Positions 1 to 10,852 of a stretch of DNA of 64,000 nucleotides are shown piece after piece. The translations under genes were made by a program, and so were the position numbers. Origin of the DNA: Enterococcus sp. 9E7_DIV0242 (GTDB taxonomy: Bacteria; Bacillota; Bacilli; Lactobacillales; Enterococcaceae); contig NZ_CP147247.1 of the NCBI RefSeq assembly GCF_002140975.2, positions 2,082,501 through 2,146,500 of the forward strand, written 5' to 3'. Within the stretch, counting starts at the first letter, position 1, and every line of letters begins with the position of its first letter. The notes beneath the pieces are model-generated. The model did not search any database. It saw only the letters and a program-made list of their open reading frames with translations, and had not been told where the DNA came from.

Positions 1-2671
<2,671 letters not shown>

Positions 2672-2789
2672 GTTTAAACTTGACAGTCTTGCGACTGTTA
2701 CGCTCAATTTGTTTGCTAGCATATTGCTTGCTTGTTAAATCATGTTGTTGTCTTGATCGAATCAAGACATACTACACATTTGGTTTGTC

Positions 2790-2806
2790 TTACTTTGTTC
2801 AGTTTT
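2790..2806 (-). repeat. 5' arm of the 16S rRNA processing stem, with boxA-like sequence
   Basis: This is a perfect 17-base inverted repeat partner of 1060-1076. On the transcribed strand the surrounding sequence reads CTTTGAAAACTGAACAAAGT, which resembles the boxA-type antitermination/leader element of low-GC rRNA operons. Confidence 0.75.
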
Positions 2807-2842
2807 CAAAGGTCTACTTGATTGCCTTGCAGCAACTTTTAT

Positions 2843-2871
2843 ATCATATCAAAGTTCTGATTTGATGTCAA
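2843..2871 (-). promoter_or_regulatory. rRNA operon promoter P2
   Basis: On the minus strand a consensus -35 TTGACA (2866-2871) is followed after exactly 17 bases by TATGAT (2843-2848). It lies about 170 nt upstream of the mature 16S 5' end and matches a strong sigma-A promoter. Confidence 0.85.
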
Positions 2872-2941
2872 CTCTTTTTTTGAAGAAGTTGAAGTTTTTT
2901 TCTGCTTGGCTGTTGTCATTTTGTTTCATAACAACTCTTAT

Positions 2942-2970
2942 ATCTTATCAACTTTTTTGTTATTTGTCAA
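2942..2970 (-). promoter_or_regulatory. rRNA operon promoter P1
   Basis: TTGACA (2965-2970), a 17-base spacer and TAAGAT (2942-2947) on the minus strand. Sequence around it (GTTGA...ATATAAGAGTTG) closely resembles that around P2, suggesting tandem duplicated promoters. Confidence 0.85.
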
Positions 2971-3066
2971 CAACTTTTTTATTGATAAAACAAGTTTTTT
3001 CTTTTACTCAGCTGTTATTCTATTGTGCTGTTTAAAAGAAGTTGTTGTGTCTCAGCGACATGTAAT

Positions 3067-3095
3067 AATATACCAAGATTCCTTCCTCAGGTCAA
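3067..3095 (-). promoter_or_regulatory. possible third rRNA promoter
   Basis: TTGACC (3090-3095), a 17-base spacer and TATATT (3067-3072), immediately downstream of the stop codon of the acetyltransferase gene. The hexamers are weaker than those of P1 and P2, so this is a candidate only. Confidence 0.4.
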
Positions 3096-3114
3096 CTCTT
3101 TTTTTTCATTTTTC

Positions 3115-3636
3115 TCAATTATTTTTTTGCTGGTTTATTTGATATGAAAACAGCTCGAATTCTCCTCCTTTACTTTCCTTTACTGTCCCTTTATTTGTGA
3201 AGCCATTTCTACTATATAATGAGATCAGTTTGGGATTAGTCGAAATGCAGTCCAGACGTAATTCATCTGCTATATCAGAAAAATGGCTTTTTAATATTGT
3301 CAGCATCTGACTACCATAACTTTTTCCTCGGTAGGCTGGATGAACAATTAGACGATGAATATAATAGCTACGTTCTGGAAAATCCAATGATTGCCACAGC
3401 TCTTTATCCCAATCTGTCGGCGTATTCCAAACAGCTGCTATTCCAACAACTTGTTGCACAACCGTAAATAGATACACATCTCCTTTTTTGATAGCACCTA
3501 ACAAATCATGCTTATCTGTTCCTTCCAATACATCTGCCCATTGACTACTGCCTTGTTCGTTGAGCCATAGTGCTGTATCTTTAAGCATCCCTACTACCGT
3601 ATCACTATCTATCCATTCTGCTTTTCTTATCTCCAT
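3115..3636 (-). CDS. GNAT family N-acetyltransferase
   Basis: A protein of about 173 residues with the GNAT fold: an N-terminal MEIRKAEWID strand-helix, a central YYIHRLIVHPAYRGKSYG segment that is the acetyl-CoA binding motif A (R/Q-x-x-G-x-G/A type), and a C-terminal YSRNGF motif typical of the family. The substrate cannot be told. A GTG nine bases upstream would extend the frame, but it overlaps AGGTG, which is well placed as the ribosome binding site for the ATG chosen here. The gene is transcribed toward the rRNA operon, and no terminator is seen between them. Confidence 0.85.
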   Translation of the reverse strand: MEIRKAEWIDSDTVVGMLKDTALWLNEQGSSQWADVLEGTDKHDLLGAIKKGDVYLFTVVQQVVGIAAVWNTPTDWDKELWQSLDFPERSYYIHRLIVHPAYRGKSYGSQMLTILKSHFSDIADELRLDCISTNPKLISLYSRNGFTNKGTVKESKGGEFELFSYQINQQKNN

Positions 3637-3665
3637 TTTCTTCACCTCATCTTTTTTCTACCCAA

Positions 3666-3674
3666 ATTATAGCA
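3666..3674 (-). promoter_or_regulatory. extended -10 promoter of the acetyltransferase gene
   Basis: The minus strand reads TGCTATAAT, a consensus TATAAT with the TGn extension. No good -35 is present. It directly abuts the terminator hairpin of the preceding gene and lies about 30 bases before the start codon. Confidence 0.5.
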
Positions 3675-3704
3675 AAAAGAAGCAAGTTAATCCCCTGCTT
3701 CTTC
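3674..3704 (-). terminator. rho-independent terminator of the 123-residue protein gene
   Basis: AAGAAGCA and TGCTTCTT arms separated by a short loop, followed on the minus strand by TTTT. It sits about 25 bases after the stop of the upstream gene. Confidence 0.6.
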
Positions 3705-3727
3705 GTTTCTTACTTAAGAGTTTATTT

Positions 3728-4099
3728 TTAGAACATTGGCATTCCAGCCATATCATAGGTTGCTAATAAACCTTTCAGACTTAACGGGCTCTCCCATATA
3801 TAGGTATCGGTTCCCAATACTGCCGCTGCTCCTTCTTCCATTTCAAATACAAACAATGGAAGGTCTTCTGTTTCACTATGTGCATTCGTCAATTCAACTA
3901 AGCTGATCGAAGTTACATCTAATTGAATGTTTTCTTTAAAGAACTGTAAAATACTGGCTAATCCTGTCATTTCTTCTGAAACTTCAGTAACAATAAATTC
4001 CGCTTGTGCTTCTGTTGGGTGAACAAGAAACTTTTTGGTGCCATCCTGTAAGTTCAACATAATCGTACCGGCCACTCTTTTGTTAGACAAAACTTCCAC
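3728..4099 (-). CDS. uncharacterised small protein, 120-123 residues
   Basis: I do not recognise a family. The predicted product is cytosolic and acidic, with no signal peptide, membrane segment or cysteines. It has an alternating beta-rich first half and ends GLLATYDMAGMPMF. The longest frame begins at a GTG overlapping AGAGGTGG. If that stretch is the ribosome binding site, translation would instead start at a TTG nine bases downstream (4090), giving 120 residues. It is followed by its own terminator and preceded by the S1-domain gene on the same strand. Confidence 0.65.
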   Translation of the reverse strand: MEVLSNKRVAGTIMLNLQDGTKKFLVHPTEAQAEFIVTEVSEEMTGLASILQFFKENIQLDVTSISLVELTNAHSETEDLPLFVFEMEEGAAAVLGTDTYIWESPLSLKGLLATYDMAGMPMF

Positions 4100-4164
4100 C
4101 TCTATTGATTTTTGTTTTCATGAATACAGGAAAATTGTAACACATTTTCTGAAAAAAAACAGTT

Positions 4165-4533
4165 TTATTTCAGACTTAAATCATCTAAAGCAGCCAGTAT
4201 CCATTGAGGTAGTTTTTTTTCTAAACTAGCAAAGCCAATTTTTTTATTTTTGTTGGTAAAATATTTTTTTCTTCTGTACCCACTAGGTTGAGGAATACTC
4301 TTTAGCGTTCTAAGAGATAGACTGACTTTTTTAGAATATTCATCAATGTCAATGACTTGTACATTTACCTTATCTCCTATGTTCAATATACTATTGATGT
4401 TTTTAGTGTATCCTACTTGAATTTCAGATACATGGATCAGACCTTGCATACTATCTCCCAAAGAAACAAATGCTCCGTATGGCTGCAAACCAGTCACTGT
4501 TCCTTCTATGATCATTCCAATTTTGTATTCCAT
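4165..4533 (-). CDS. S1 RNA-binding domain protein (CvfD/GSP13-like)
   Basis: 122 residues. Residues 1-75 form a canonical S1 domain: the GMIIEGTVTGLQPYGAFVSL start, GLIHVSEI, and the closing VQVIDIDEYSKKVSLSLR. A basic tail follows (YRRKKYFTNKNKK). Single-S1-domain proteins of this size in Firmicutes (CvfD, general stress protein 13, YugI) bind RNA or ribosomes and influence stress response and virulence. Role here is inferred from the family. It begins at ATG behind GGGAAG and is divergent from the C-S lyase gene. Confidence 0.85.
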   Translation of the reverse strand: MEYKIGMIIEGTVTGLQPYGAFVSLGDSMQGLIHVSEIQVGYTKNINSILNIGDKVNVQVIDIDEYSKKVSLSLRTLKSIPQPSGYRRKKYFTNKNKKIGFASLEKKLPQWILAALDDLSLK

Positions 4534-4651
4534 TTGCTTCCCGCCATTCTTTTATCAGATATATATCATCTCCACTAAATCATATCATGTCCGGTAATTT
4601 ATGAATAGATTTTTTATTTGGCTTTTCTCCCCTTTTTCATTTATCTTTCTT

Positions 4652-4679
4652 TTGATCTATTCTATACTTCATTTATAGT
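4652..4679 (+). promoter_or_regulatory. candidate promoter of the C-S lyase gene
   Basis: TTGATC (4652-4657), a 16-base spacer and TATAGT (4674-4679), about 35 bases before the start codon. Confidence 0.4.
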
Positions 4680-4713
4680 CATTTATAAAAATAGAAAGTA
4701 AAGGGGTAGTGAG

Positions 4714-5883
4714 ATGGTTAATTTCGATCATGTATACGATAGAAAAGAGACAAATTCTGTAAAGTGGGACGCTGTCCAACAGATGTACAAAGAAAATGAT
4801 TTGCTTCCTTTATGGGTTGCAGATATGGATTTTAAGGTTCATCAACCAATTTTAGATGCAATGTCTGAGTATATCGCTCAAGGTATTCTGGGTTATAGCA
4901 TTATACCAGACAGTCTGTATAATGCTATTCAAGAATGGCAAAAGAGAAGACATCATTATATAGTAGAAAAAGAAGCTATTTTGTTCAATAGCGGTGTTGT
5001 TCCAAGTGTTGCATTAGCGATACAAGCCTACACACAGCCTGGTGATTCTGTCATGATTCATGATCCCGTCTACCATCCTTTTGCAAAAGTGATACAGGCA
5101 AATCATCGAGAGGTTGTTCGTAGTCCTTTGTACGTAGAGAACGGAAATTTTTTGATTGATTTTGATGAAATGGAGAAATTGCTGAAAAGCGAGGAAGTAA
5201 AACTCTTTATTCTTTGTAATCCTCACAATCCTGGCGGTCGTGTTTGGCAAAAACAGGAATTGGTTCGTATCGGTAATCTATGTAAAAAGTACAATGTACT
5301 TGTGATTAGTGATGAAATTCATCAGGATTTGGTCTTTCCTCCAGCCGTATTTACGACATTTACAAATGCAGATCCATCATTCAAGGATTTTTCAATTATT
5401 TTGACAGCTGCAACAAAAACATTTAATCTTGCCGGAATAAAAAACTCCATGATTTTTATTCACGATCCTGTCTTGAGAAAGCAATTCAAAACTACTCAAG
5501 AAATGAATCAGCAAAATGAAATAAATACACTAGGCTTGATAGGAACCGAAGCAGCCTACAACTCAGGTGACGAATGGCTCAATGAACTCCTTAGCTATCT
5601 TAAAGATAACATAGAAGAAGTGGAGAAATTTTTGACTATGAATTTGCCGAAAGTCCAAATGATGAAACCAGAAGGAACGTACTTAGTTTGGCTAGATTTT
5701 TCCAATTATCAATTATCTGACAAACAGTTGGAAAACAACCTGCTTCACAAAGGAAAAGTCGTGATGAACACAGGAATTTCTTTTGGCCCTTCCGGAAGTC
5801 AACATATGCGTCTGAATATTGCTTGCCCTCGAGCAACATTGCTTGAAGGTCTTCAAAGAATTCACTCATCTTTTGAGAATTAA
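4714..5883 (+). CDS. MalY/PatB family PLP-dependent C-S beta-lyase
   Basis: 389 residues, a full-length aminotransferase fold I enzyme of the MalY/PatB group. These cleave cystathionine or related thioethers to homocysteine or thiols, pyruvate and ammonia. Visible landmarks are LPLWVADMDFKV near the N terminus, the NPHNPGGRVW segment, SDEIHQDLVF for cofactor contact, and TAATKTFNLAG with the PLP-binding lysine near residue 235. The start is ATG behind AAAGGGG. It stands alone between a divergent S1-domain gene and a bidirectional terminator. Substrate (cystathionine versus cysteine) is not decidable from sequence. Confidence 0.9.
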   Translation: MVNFDHVYDRKETNSVKWDAVQQMYKENDLLPLWVADMDFKVHQPILDAMSEYIAQGILGYSIIPDSLYNAIQEWQKRRHHYIVEKEAILFNSGVVPSVALAIQAYTQPGDSVMIHDPVYHPFAKVIQANHREVVRSPLYVENGNFLIDFDEMEKLLKSEEVKLFILCNPHNPGGRVWQKQELVRIGNLCKKYNVLVISDEIHQDLVFPPAVFTTFTNADPSFKDFSIILTAATKTFNLAGIKNSMIFIHDPVLRKQFKTTQEMNQQNEINTLGLIGTEAAYNSGDEWLNELLSYLKDNIEEVEKFLTMNLPKVQMMKPEGTYLVWLDFSNYQLSDKQLENNLLHKGKVVMNTGISFGPSGSQHMRLNIACPRATLLEGLQRIHSSFEN

Positions 5884-5964
5884 CAGGACATATGAAACCT
5901 GATAGAAACACTATCATGAAAAGTATCTGTCACTCCGATAAGCTGTCATCCCTTTAATCAAAAA

Positions 5965-5999
5965 AAAACGCTTTTCCAACATTCGGAAAGGCGTTTTTC
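5965..5999. terminator. bidirectional terminator between the C-S lyase and cyclophilin genes
   Basis: AAAAACGCTTTTCC and GGAAAGGCGTTTTT arms around a six-base loop, with A- and T-tracts on both sides. It serves the convergent genes on either side. Confidence 0.85.
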
Positions 6000-6012
6000 T
6001 TTACATGCTAGC

Positions 6013-6600
6013 TTATTCAGTAATTTCTACTCCGTCAATTACAACATCAAATGTTGGTCGATCTTGTGCGTCACGTTGGACTCCAGCAATCTCATCAACG
6101 ATCTCTAATCCTTCAATCACATGGCCAAATACTGTGTGACGGAAATCAAGCCAAGGTGTACCTCCACCTTTGTAGGCTTCGATGATCTCAGCTGGAAAAC
6201 CTGCTCCTTCCAATTGCCCAAGCATGTTCGCAGGAACATCTAGCTTGTTGACAATAAAGAATTGGCTTCCGTTTGTATTAGGACCAGCATTGGCCATTGA
6301 AAGGGCACCTCTAAGGTTGAAGACATCCTTCGAGAATTCATCTTCAAATTTTTCTCCATAGATACTCTCTCCACCCATGCCTGTTCCAGTAGGGTCTCCC
6401 CCTTGAATCATGAAATCAGGAATCACACGGTGAAAAATCACCCCGTCATAATAGCCTTTTTTCGCAAGCTCAACAAAGTTTTGAACAGTTTTTGGTGCCT
6501 GCTCCGGGAAAAGCTGAACCTTGATATCGCCCCGATTAGTTTTAATTGTTGCTTTAGGTCCGTTTACTTCTTCTAAATTTAACTGTGGAAATTCACTCAC
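6013..6600 (-). CDS. cyclophilin-type peptidyl-prolyl cis-trans isomerase
   Basis: 195 residues forming one cyclophilin domain, which catalyses proline isomerisation. Signature segments are [19 protein letters not shown] (with the catalytic Arg and the Gln-Gly-Gly motif), [14 protein letters not shown] and [14 protein letters not shown]. No signal peptide is visible, so it is probably cytosolic. The frame is open upstream, but AAGGAGGA lies eight bases before a GTG (6598-6600), which is therefore the better start; the N terminus is then [12 protein letters not shown]. It is a single-gene unit. Confidence 0.92.
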   Translation of the reverse strand: MSEFPQLNLEEVNGPKATIKTNRGDIKVQLFPEQAPKTVQNFVELAKKGYYDGVIFHRVIPDFMIQGGDPTGTGMGGESIYGEKFEDEFSKDVFNLRGALSMANAGPNTNGSQFFIVNKLDVPANMLGQLEGAGFPAEIIEAYKGGGTPWLDFRHTVFGHVIEGLEIVDEIAGVQRDAQDRPTFDVVIDGVEITE

Positions 6601-6812
6601 AAATAGTTCCTCCTTAACAATCTTTACTTTGTTTATCATACCGAATAATGAAAGAAATTGCTATTTTCTTTTCTTAGATTCTCTAAAGCTTTCATTTCTT
6701 CACAAACTATCGCTTGCTTTTTCCCACTATAAATGCTATTTTGTGAAAAATGATTGAAATTTATTTTTTCTTTTATCCGATGATTTTACTTAAGAATTTT
6801 GGAGGAAATTGA

Positions 6813-7835
6813 ATGTCACATACAAATGAACTATACGATATAACTATTATTGGCGGTGGTCCGGTTGGACTTTTTGCCGCCTTCTATGCTGGAATGCGAA
6901 AAGCAAAAACGAAAATTATTGATAGCTTGCCTCAATTAGGCGGACAATTAGCGACACTCTATCCGGAAAAATTCATTTATGATGCTCCTGGATACCCGGC
7001 TGTCAAAGCAGCTGATCTAGTTGCCAATCTAGAAGAACAGCTAGCTTCATTCAATCATGATATTCTTTTAGAAGAAGAGGTTGTTAACCTTACAAAGGAA
7101 GAAAACTATCTAGTCTTGGAAACGACGAAAGGTATTCACTACTCAAAAGCAGTGATTTTTGCAATAGGAAACGGGTCCTTCCAGCCAAGACGCTTAACTA
7201 TTGATGGAGCAGCACAGTTTGAAAATCAAAACATTCATTATTACGTAAAAGATATGCAGGACTTTGCAGATAAAAAAGTTGTGATCGCTGGTGGTGGCGA
7301 CTCAGCAATTGATTGGGCCCTCATGTTGGAGAAGGTCGCTCGTGAAGTCTCAATTGTTCACCGCAGACCAGAGTTTCGTGGTCACGAGCACAGTGTGGAA
7401 AAGCTTAAAAATTCAACAGTTCAGATTTTGACACCTTACATGATCGAACAGCTCAATATTGAAAATCAAGAATTCAAAGGGGTCCAGATAAAACATACCA
7501 AGGAAGAGGACTTCCAGCTATTGCAGGTAGATTCCCTAATTGTAAACTACGGCTTCACTTCTTCACTCGGACATTTAAAAGATTGGGGGCTTGATGTTTC
7601 TCGACATTCTATTATTGTTGATTCAGATATGTCCACGAATATTCCCGGTGTCTATGCTATTGGAGACATCTCCGCTTATAAAGGAAAAGTTAAATTGATT
7701 GCTACCGGGTTTGGCGAAGCTCCGACAGCTGTTAATAACGCACTTCATTTTATTCAGCCAGATATCCGTACGCAGCCGATGCATAGTACAAGCCTGTTTG
7801 AAAAATCAGCAAGCCAACAAGTATTACAGAACTAA
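6813..7835 (+). CDS. ferredoxin/flavodoxin-NADP+ reductase, YumC type
   Basis: 340 residues, thioredoxin-reductase-like flavoprotein. An N-terminal FAD-binding GGGPVGL is followed by the PQLGGQLATLYPEKFIYDAPGY signature of the FNR2/YumC group, a second Rossmann motif AGGGDSAIDWAL for NADPH near residue 160, and the C-terminal FAD motif GVYAIGDIS. The redox CxxC of true thioredoxin reductases is absent, which separates it from TrxB. These enzymes move electrons between NADPH and ferredoxin or flavodoxin. GGAGGAAATTGA precedes the ATG, and it is followed by a strong terminator and a convergent YuzB-like gene. Confidence 0.93.
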   Translation: MSHTNELYDITIIGGGPVGLFAAFYAGMRKAKTKIIDSLPQLGGQLATLYPEKFIYDAPGYPAVKAADLVANLEEQLASFNHDILLEEEVVNLTKEENYLVLETTKGIHYSKAVIFAIGNGSFQPRRLTIDGAAQFENQNIHYYVKDMQDFADKKVVIAGGGDSAIDWALMLEKVAREVSIVHRRPEFRGHEHSVEKLKNSTVQILTPYMIEQLNIENQEFKGVQIKHTKEEDFQLLQVDSLIVNYGFTSSLGHLKDWGLDVSRHSIIVDSDMSTNIPGVYAIGDISAYKGKVKLIATGFGEAPTAVNNALHFIQPDIRTQPMHSTSLFEKSASQQVLQN

Positions 7836-7875
7836 AAAAACGATCTGAAGCCAACTTAGCTTCGGATCGTTTTTC
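7836..7875. terminator. bidirectional terminator after the YumC-type reductase gene
   Basis: ACGATCTGAAGC and GCTTCGGATCGT arms with a seven-base loop, flanked by an A-tract and a T-tract. It lies between two convergent genes. Confidence 0.88.
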
Positions 7876-7877
7876 TG

Positions 7878-8120
7878 TCACATCATTTCTTCCTGCCACT
7901 CACGTATTGCCACTTTAACTTTTTCTATCAGCTCTTCCGGCGTCTTTCCTGTAACTCGTTCGCCTTCAAATAATGCATAAAAGCTCTGAGCACATAAGAC
8001 ACATTCATTCATACATGAATAGGTGACTAAATCACTGTTCTCTTGGATAAATGCATCTTCTGAAAGAGCAAAATTGCCTTTTGATAAATTTTGTTCACAG
8101 CATTCAATTAGAGGATTCAT
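7878..8120 (-). CDS. DUF1450 / YuzB-like protein
   Basis: 80 residues with the MNPLIECCEQNLSKG start and the cysteine pattern CC...CMNECVLC typical of the DUF1450/YuzB family, a thioredoxin-like or [2Fe-2S] ferredoxin-like small fold. C-terminal GKTPEELIEKV is also shared with YuzB. As I remember it, yuzB lies close to yumC in Bacillus, so the neighbourhood supports the call. The function is unknown. Confidence 0.8.
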   Translation of the reverse strand: MNPLIECCEQNLSKGNFALSEDAFIQENSDLVTYSCMNECVLCAQSFYALFEGERVTGKTPEELIEKVKVAIREWQEEMM

Positions 8121-8202
8121 TGATTTTCTTCCTTGCTTTTTCTTATGTATTTATTATACCATTGACCTATTATAGTAAAAAAATTGTTTTGGAGGAAATA
8201 AT

Positions 8203-8709
8203 ATGGTTATTCAGGGAGATACGTTGGAACAAACAGCTCGTGCATTACTGAAGCAACGTGGAGTAGAGATTAAGGATATAGCAGAATTAGTGATGTTTCT
8301 TCAAGAGAAATATGTAGATCAGCTCGATATGGATACATGCATTGAAAATGTTGAGGCTGTACTGACGAAAAGAGAAGTTCATAACACTATCATTACGGGT
8401 ATCCAATTAGATATCCTAGCTGAAGAAGGAAAACTATTGCAGCCTCTCCAACAAATCCTAAGTGATGATGAAGGATTATATGGGATTGATGAAATTTTGG
8501 CATTATCGATTGTAAATGTCTACGGTTCTATTGGCTTTACTAATTACGGCTATATCGATAAAGTAAAACCTGGCATTCTGGCAGAACTTAACTCGCACGA
8601 TGGAAAATCTGTCCATACGTTTTTGGATGATATCGTAGGTGCTATTGCAGCTTCTGCCGCAAGTCGTTTGGCTCATTCCCAACCTGATAAAAGTAGAATC
8701 ACGCAATAA
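8203..8709 (+). CDS. pgpA: phosphatidylglycerophosphatase A family protein
   Basis: 168 residues of the PgpA family, which dephosphorylates phosphatidylglycerol phosphate in phospholipid synthesis. It resembles the soluble Firmicutes form (B. subtilis YutG type) rather than the membrane-spanning Proteobacterial one: no clear transmembrane segment is visible. Conserved features include GIQLDILAEEGKL, the GSIGFTNYGYIDKVKPG segment and the C-terminal FLDDIVGAIAAS with acidic metal-binding residues. GGAGGAAATA precedes the ATG. It stands alone and ends at a hairpin terminator. Confidence 0.85.
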   Translation: MVIQGDTLEQTARALLKQRGVEIKDIAELVMFLQEKYVDQLDMDTCIENVEAVLTKREVHNTIITGIQLDILAEEGKLLQPLQQILSDDEGLYGIDEILALSIVNVYGSIGFTNYGYIDKVKPGILAELNSHDGKSVHTFLDDIVGAIAASAASRLAHSQPDKSRITQ

Positions 8710-8761
8710 ACACTGATACTCTTTCTATCAAAGCCTCTATCATAATAATTAAACAACAAAG

Positions 8762-8803
8762 AACGGCGCTCTATCCATTTATAGAAAGAGCACCGTTTTT
8801 TTT
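8762..8803. terminator. terminator shared by the pgpA and lipoprotein genes
   Basis: AACGG-GCTCT and AGAGC-CCGTT arms (with two mismatches) followed by eight T on the plus strand. It lies between two convergent genes; the T-run abuts the lipoprotein stop codon. Confidence 0.75.
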
Positions 8804-9647
8804 ATCCGTTGGTTGAAGTTGCCATTTTTACTACTTGTATTGCATTGAAGTGATGTATTTTATAAACAATATTCTTCTTTTGCCAGACCACCGAATTGGT
8901 TTGGTAATCCCCGTTCTCGCCAACTTCTAATTGAATATTTCCATCCTGTTCCGGAACAGGCAACATATTTTCTTCTAAATGCATAACGACTTCTTTTCCA
9001 AGCTTCACTGGATCTTCACCATCAATATTGGATGCTTTGATTGTTACATTCCAATTTCCTTCAGCCCAAGTCAGGTAACTCGACCCTGCAGCGCCCTGCA
9101 TATAGCCAGTGAGACCATACCCTAGATCTACTTCCGATCCCGAATAATCTTCGATTTTTCCAACCTCACTTTTTGCCTCTTCATCCGAAGCAAAAGTTAT
9201 TTTTTCCATTGCAGCAATCGGTTTAAGTTCATTTAATTCCGTACTATTCACTTTTATTGGCTGATCTTCTGCATAATACAAAATATTGAAATTTGTCTGA
9301 TCTCCTGCAGATGTAGTAGCTGCACTAATATAATTTTTTGTTGTGCCAGTCAATATTGAATTAGGTAGCGCATGACCAGGAAACAGCGTTGCTAACTCAC
9401 TAAGTACTTGCTCCGCTTGATCGGCTGGTGTAGTTTCCGTGCTTGATGACGATAGCTGTGTTGAATTTTGTGTACTTGAATCCTCTGATTTCGTTGAAGC
9501 GGTAGATTCTTTGCTGCTACTGGCAGCAGTTGCTTCACCACTATTTTTGGTTGTTGATTCTGCAGTTTTTTCAGAACCGTTACTGCACCCAACAAGAACT
9601 CCTACTGTCAACGCTAAAAGACCCAATGATAGATACTTCCTTTTCAT
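8802..9647 (-). CDS. secreted lipoprotein of unknown function
   Basis: 281 residues. A signal peptide (MKRKYLSLGLLALTVGVL) leads into the lipobox LVGC at residues 18-21, so the mature protein should be a lipid-anchored surface lipoprotein. Residues 25-75 are a low-complexity Ser/Thr/Glu linker, and the remaining 200 residues form a beta-rich globular domain I cannot assign. TAGGAGGG precedes the ATG. It lies 35 bases after the CPBP protease gene on the same strand, suggesting co-transcription. Confidence 0.85.
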   Translation of the reverse strand: MKRKYLSLGLLALTVGVLVGCSNGSEKTAESTTKNSGEATAASSSKESTASTKSEDSSTQNSTQLSSSSTETTPADQAEQVLSELATLFPGHALPNSILTGTTKNYISAATTSAGDQTNFNILYYAEDQPIKVNSTELNELKPIAAMEKITFASDEEAKSEVGKIEDYSGSEVDLGYGLTGYMQGAAGSSYLTWAEGNWNVTIKASNIDGEDPVKLGKEVVMHLEENMLPVPEQDGNIQLEVGENGDYQTNSVVWQKKNIVYKIHHFNAIQVVKMATSTNG

Positions 9648-9682
9648 AACTTTCCCTCCTAAAACCTGTTGATACTTAGTAA

Positions 9683-10426
9683 TTAACTTAGAAATGCAAC
9701 AGTGAAAATAAGCATATCATAGAAATAGTGAACAAAATAAGAAATCCATATATTTTTTGTCTGGATGTATGGCAGAGTAAGGATCATCCGGCTTCCGCCA
9801 ATAACAAAAAGACATTGAAGCAAGTTCCAATCATATGTCGGAAGATGCAATAGCCCAAATACAATAGATGATACGATCCAGCCAACAATTATGCCAGTTT
9901 TTCTTTTCCAAGCAAATTTTACCGTAGTAAGGTGCAAGACTGCCAAAAAAGGCAGAATTGCTAAAAATTCCTCGCCAAGTAATTGGAATAACTCCTGAAA
10001 CCTTAGCTGTAAATACGTTATCCACGCATTCGGATCGTTGACATTAATTGCCGCAGGATTGTCGGTCAGCGAGCCATTAAAAAGTTCAATAATTCCTCCA
10101 ATGATAGAAGCTACCGCGATTGCGCTTAGCACATAAGCAATGACCAGTAGTATATCTTTCCAACGTATTTTTTTAAATAACAATTCCCAATTTTCTCCAA
10201 CTGTCAGACGCAAGCCTAGCAAAGAAAACAATAACAAAATAATTCCACTCAATAATTCATTAATATACATGGAAATAAATGGGACATAGACTTTCGTAAG
10301 TATAAGAAATCCTATAAAGGGAAACAACAGAATGATTAGCCACTGCCCTACAGAAACCTTTTGCGGCTGGTCGTCATAAAAAGGGAAATCTTCCTTCCTC
10401 CTTTCAAACCAGAAACGATTCTCCAT
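9683..10426 (-). CDS. CPBP family intramembrane metalloprotease
   Basis: 247 residues with about seven hydrophobic membrane segments. The Abi/CPBP motifs are visible: a Glu-Glu pair in LLGEEFLAILPF (without the usual following Arg), the second motif VFGLLHLP with its catalytic His, and a third His in YFVHYFYD. Such enzymes cleave within membranes; relatives process prenylated proteins or act in bacteriocin self-immunity. Substrate is unknown. AAAGGAGGATAAGCT precedes the ATG, and the lipoprotein gene follows in the same operon. Confidence 0.85.
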   Translation of the reverse strand: MENRFWFERRKEDFPFYDDQPQKVSVGQWLIILLFPFIGFLILTKVYVPFISMYINELLSGIILLLFSLLGLRLTVGENWELLFKKIRWKDILLVIAYVLSAIAVASIIGGIIELFNGSLTDNPAAINVNDPNAWITYLQLRFQELFQLLGEEFLAILPFLAVLHLTTVKFAWKRKTGIIVGWIVSSIVFGLLHLPTYDWNLLQCLFVIGGSRMILTLPYIQTKNIWISYFVHYFYDMLIFTVAFLS

Positions 10427-10852
10427 AGCTTATCCTCCTTTTGTTTTACAACTGAAGCATAGCATAGAATTATTTTTTATTGAAAAAAAAAGATTTTCAA
10501 TAAAAAAAGCACTGCCTCATTCTTTTGAACAACGGGGCTGTACTCCTCTTTTTTATGAACCCAACTCTTTCATTCAACTCAATTTCATTAAATTCAGTTA
10601 GTCCCCCAAGCTATATTAACAAGATCAATCAGATAAATGCCATATAAAAACGCAAACATCCTTTTAATTTTTACGAGAAAACAAGTGTCAAAAAAAAACA
10701 GCTCAAACTGTTTGATAATCAATCAAGAAGTGAAAACAATCCATTTCTCGATTTTTTTATCAAACAGTTGACCTGTCTTTTCTCTATAATTTTCTAGCGT
10801 ATGTTCAGTTCTGGTATTCCATCCGAGCATACTTCTTCATTAACATCTACAA
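10427..10852. other. 426-base AT-rich intergenic region with hairpins
   Basis: No coding gene is seen. It contains an imperfect hairpin (about 10498-10555) that on the minus strand is followed by seven T and could end the glycerophosphodiesterase transcript. It also contains a separate 12-base inverted repeat, AACTGTTTGATA at 10706-10717 with its complement at 10758-10769. The function of the inverted repeat is not evident. Confidence 0.5.
10498..10555 (-). terminator. possible terminator of the glycerophosphodiesterase gene
   Basis: On the minus strand AGTACAGCCCC can pair with GAGGCAGTGCT (two mismatches), followed by TTTTTTT. It lies about 300 bases beyond the stop codon, so the assignment to that gene is uncertain. 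Confidence 0.4.

Noticed and set aside
6813..7835. Thioredoxin reductase.
   Set aside because: The redox CxxC motif between the two nucleotide-binding domains is missing.
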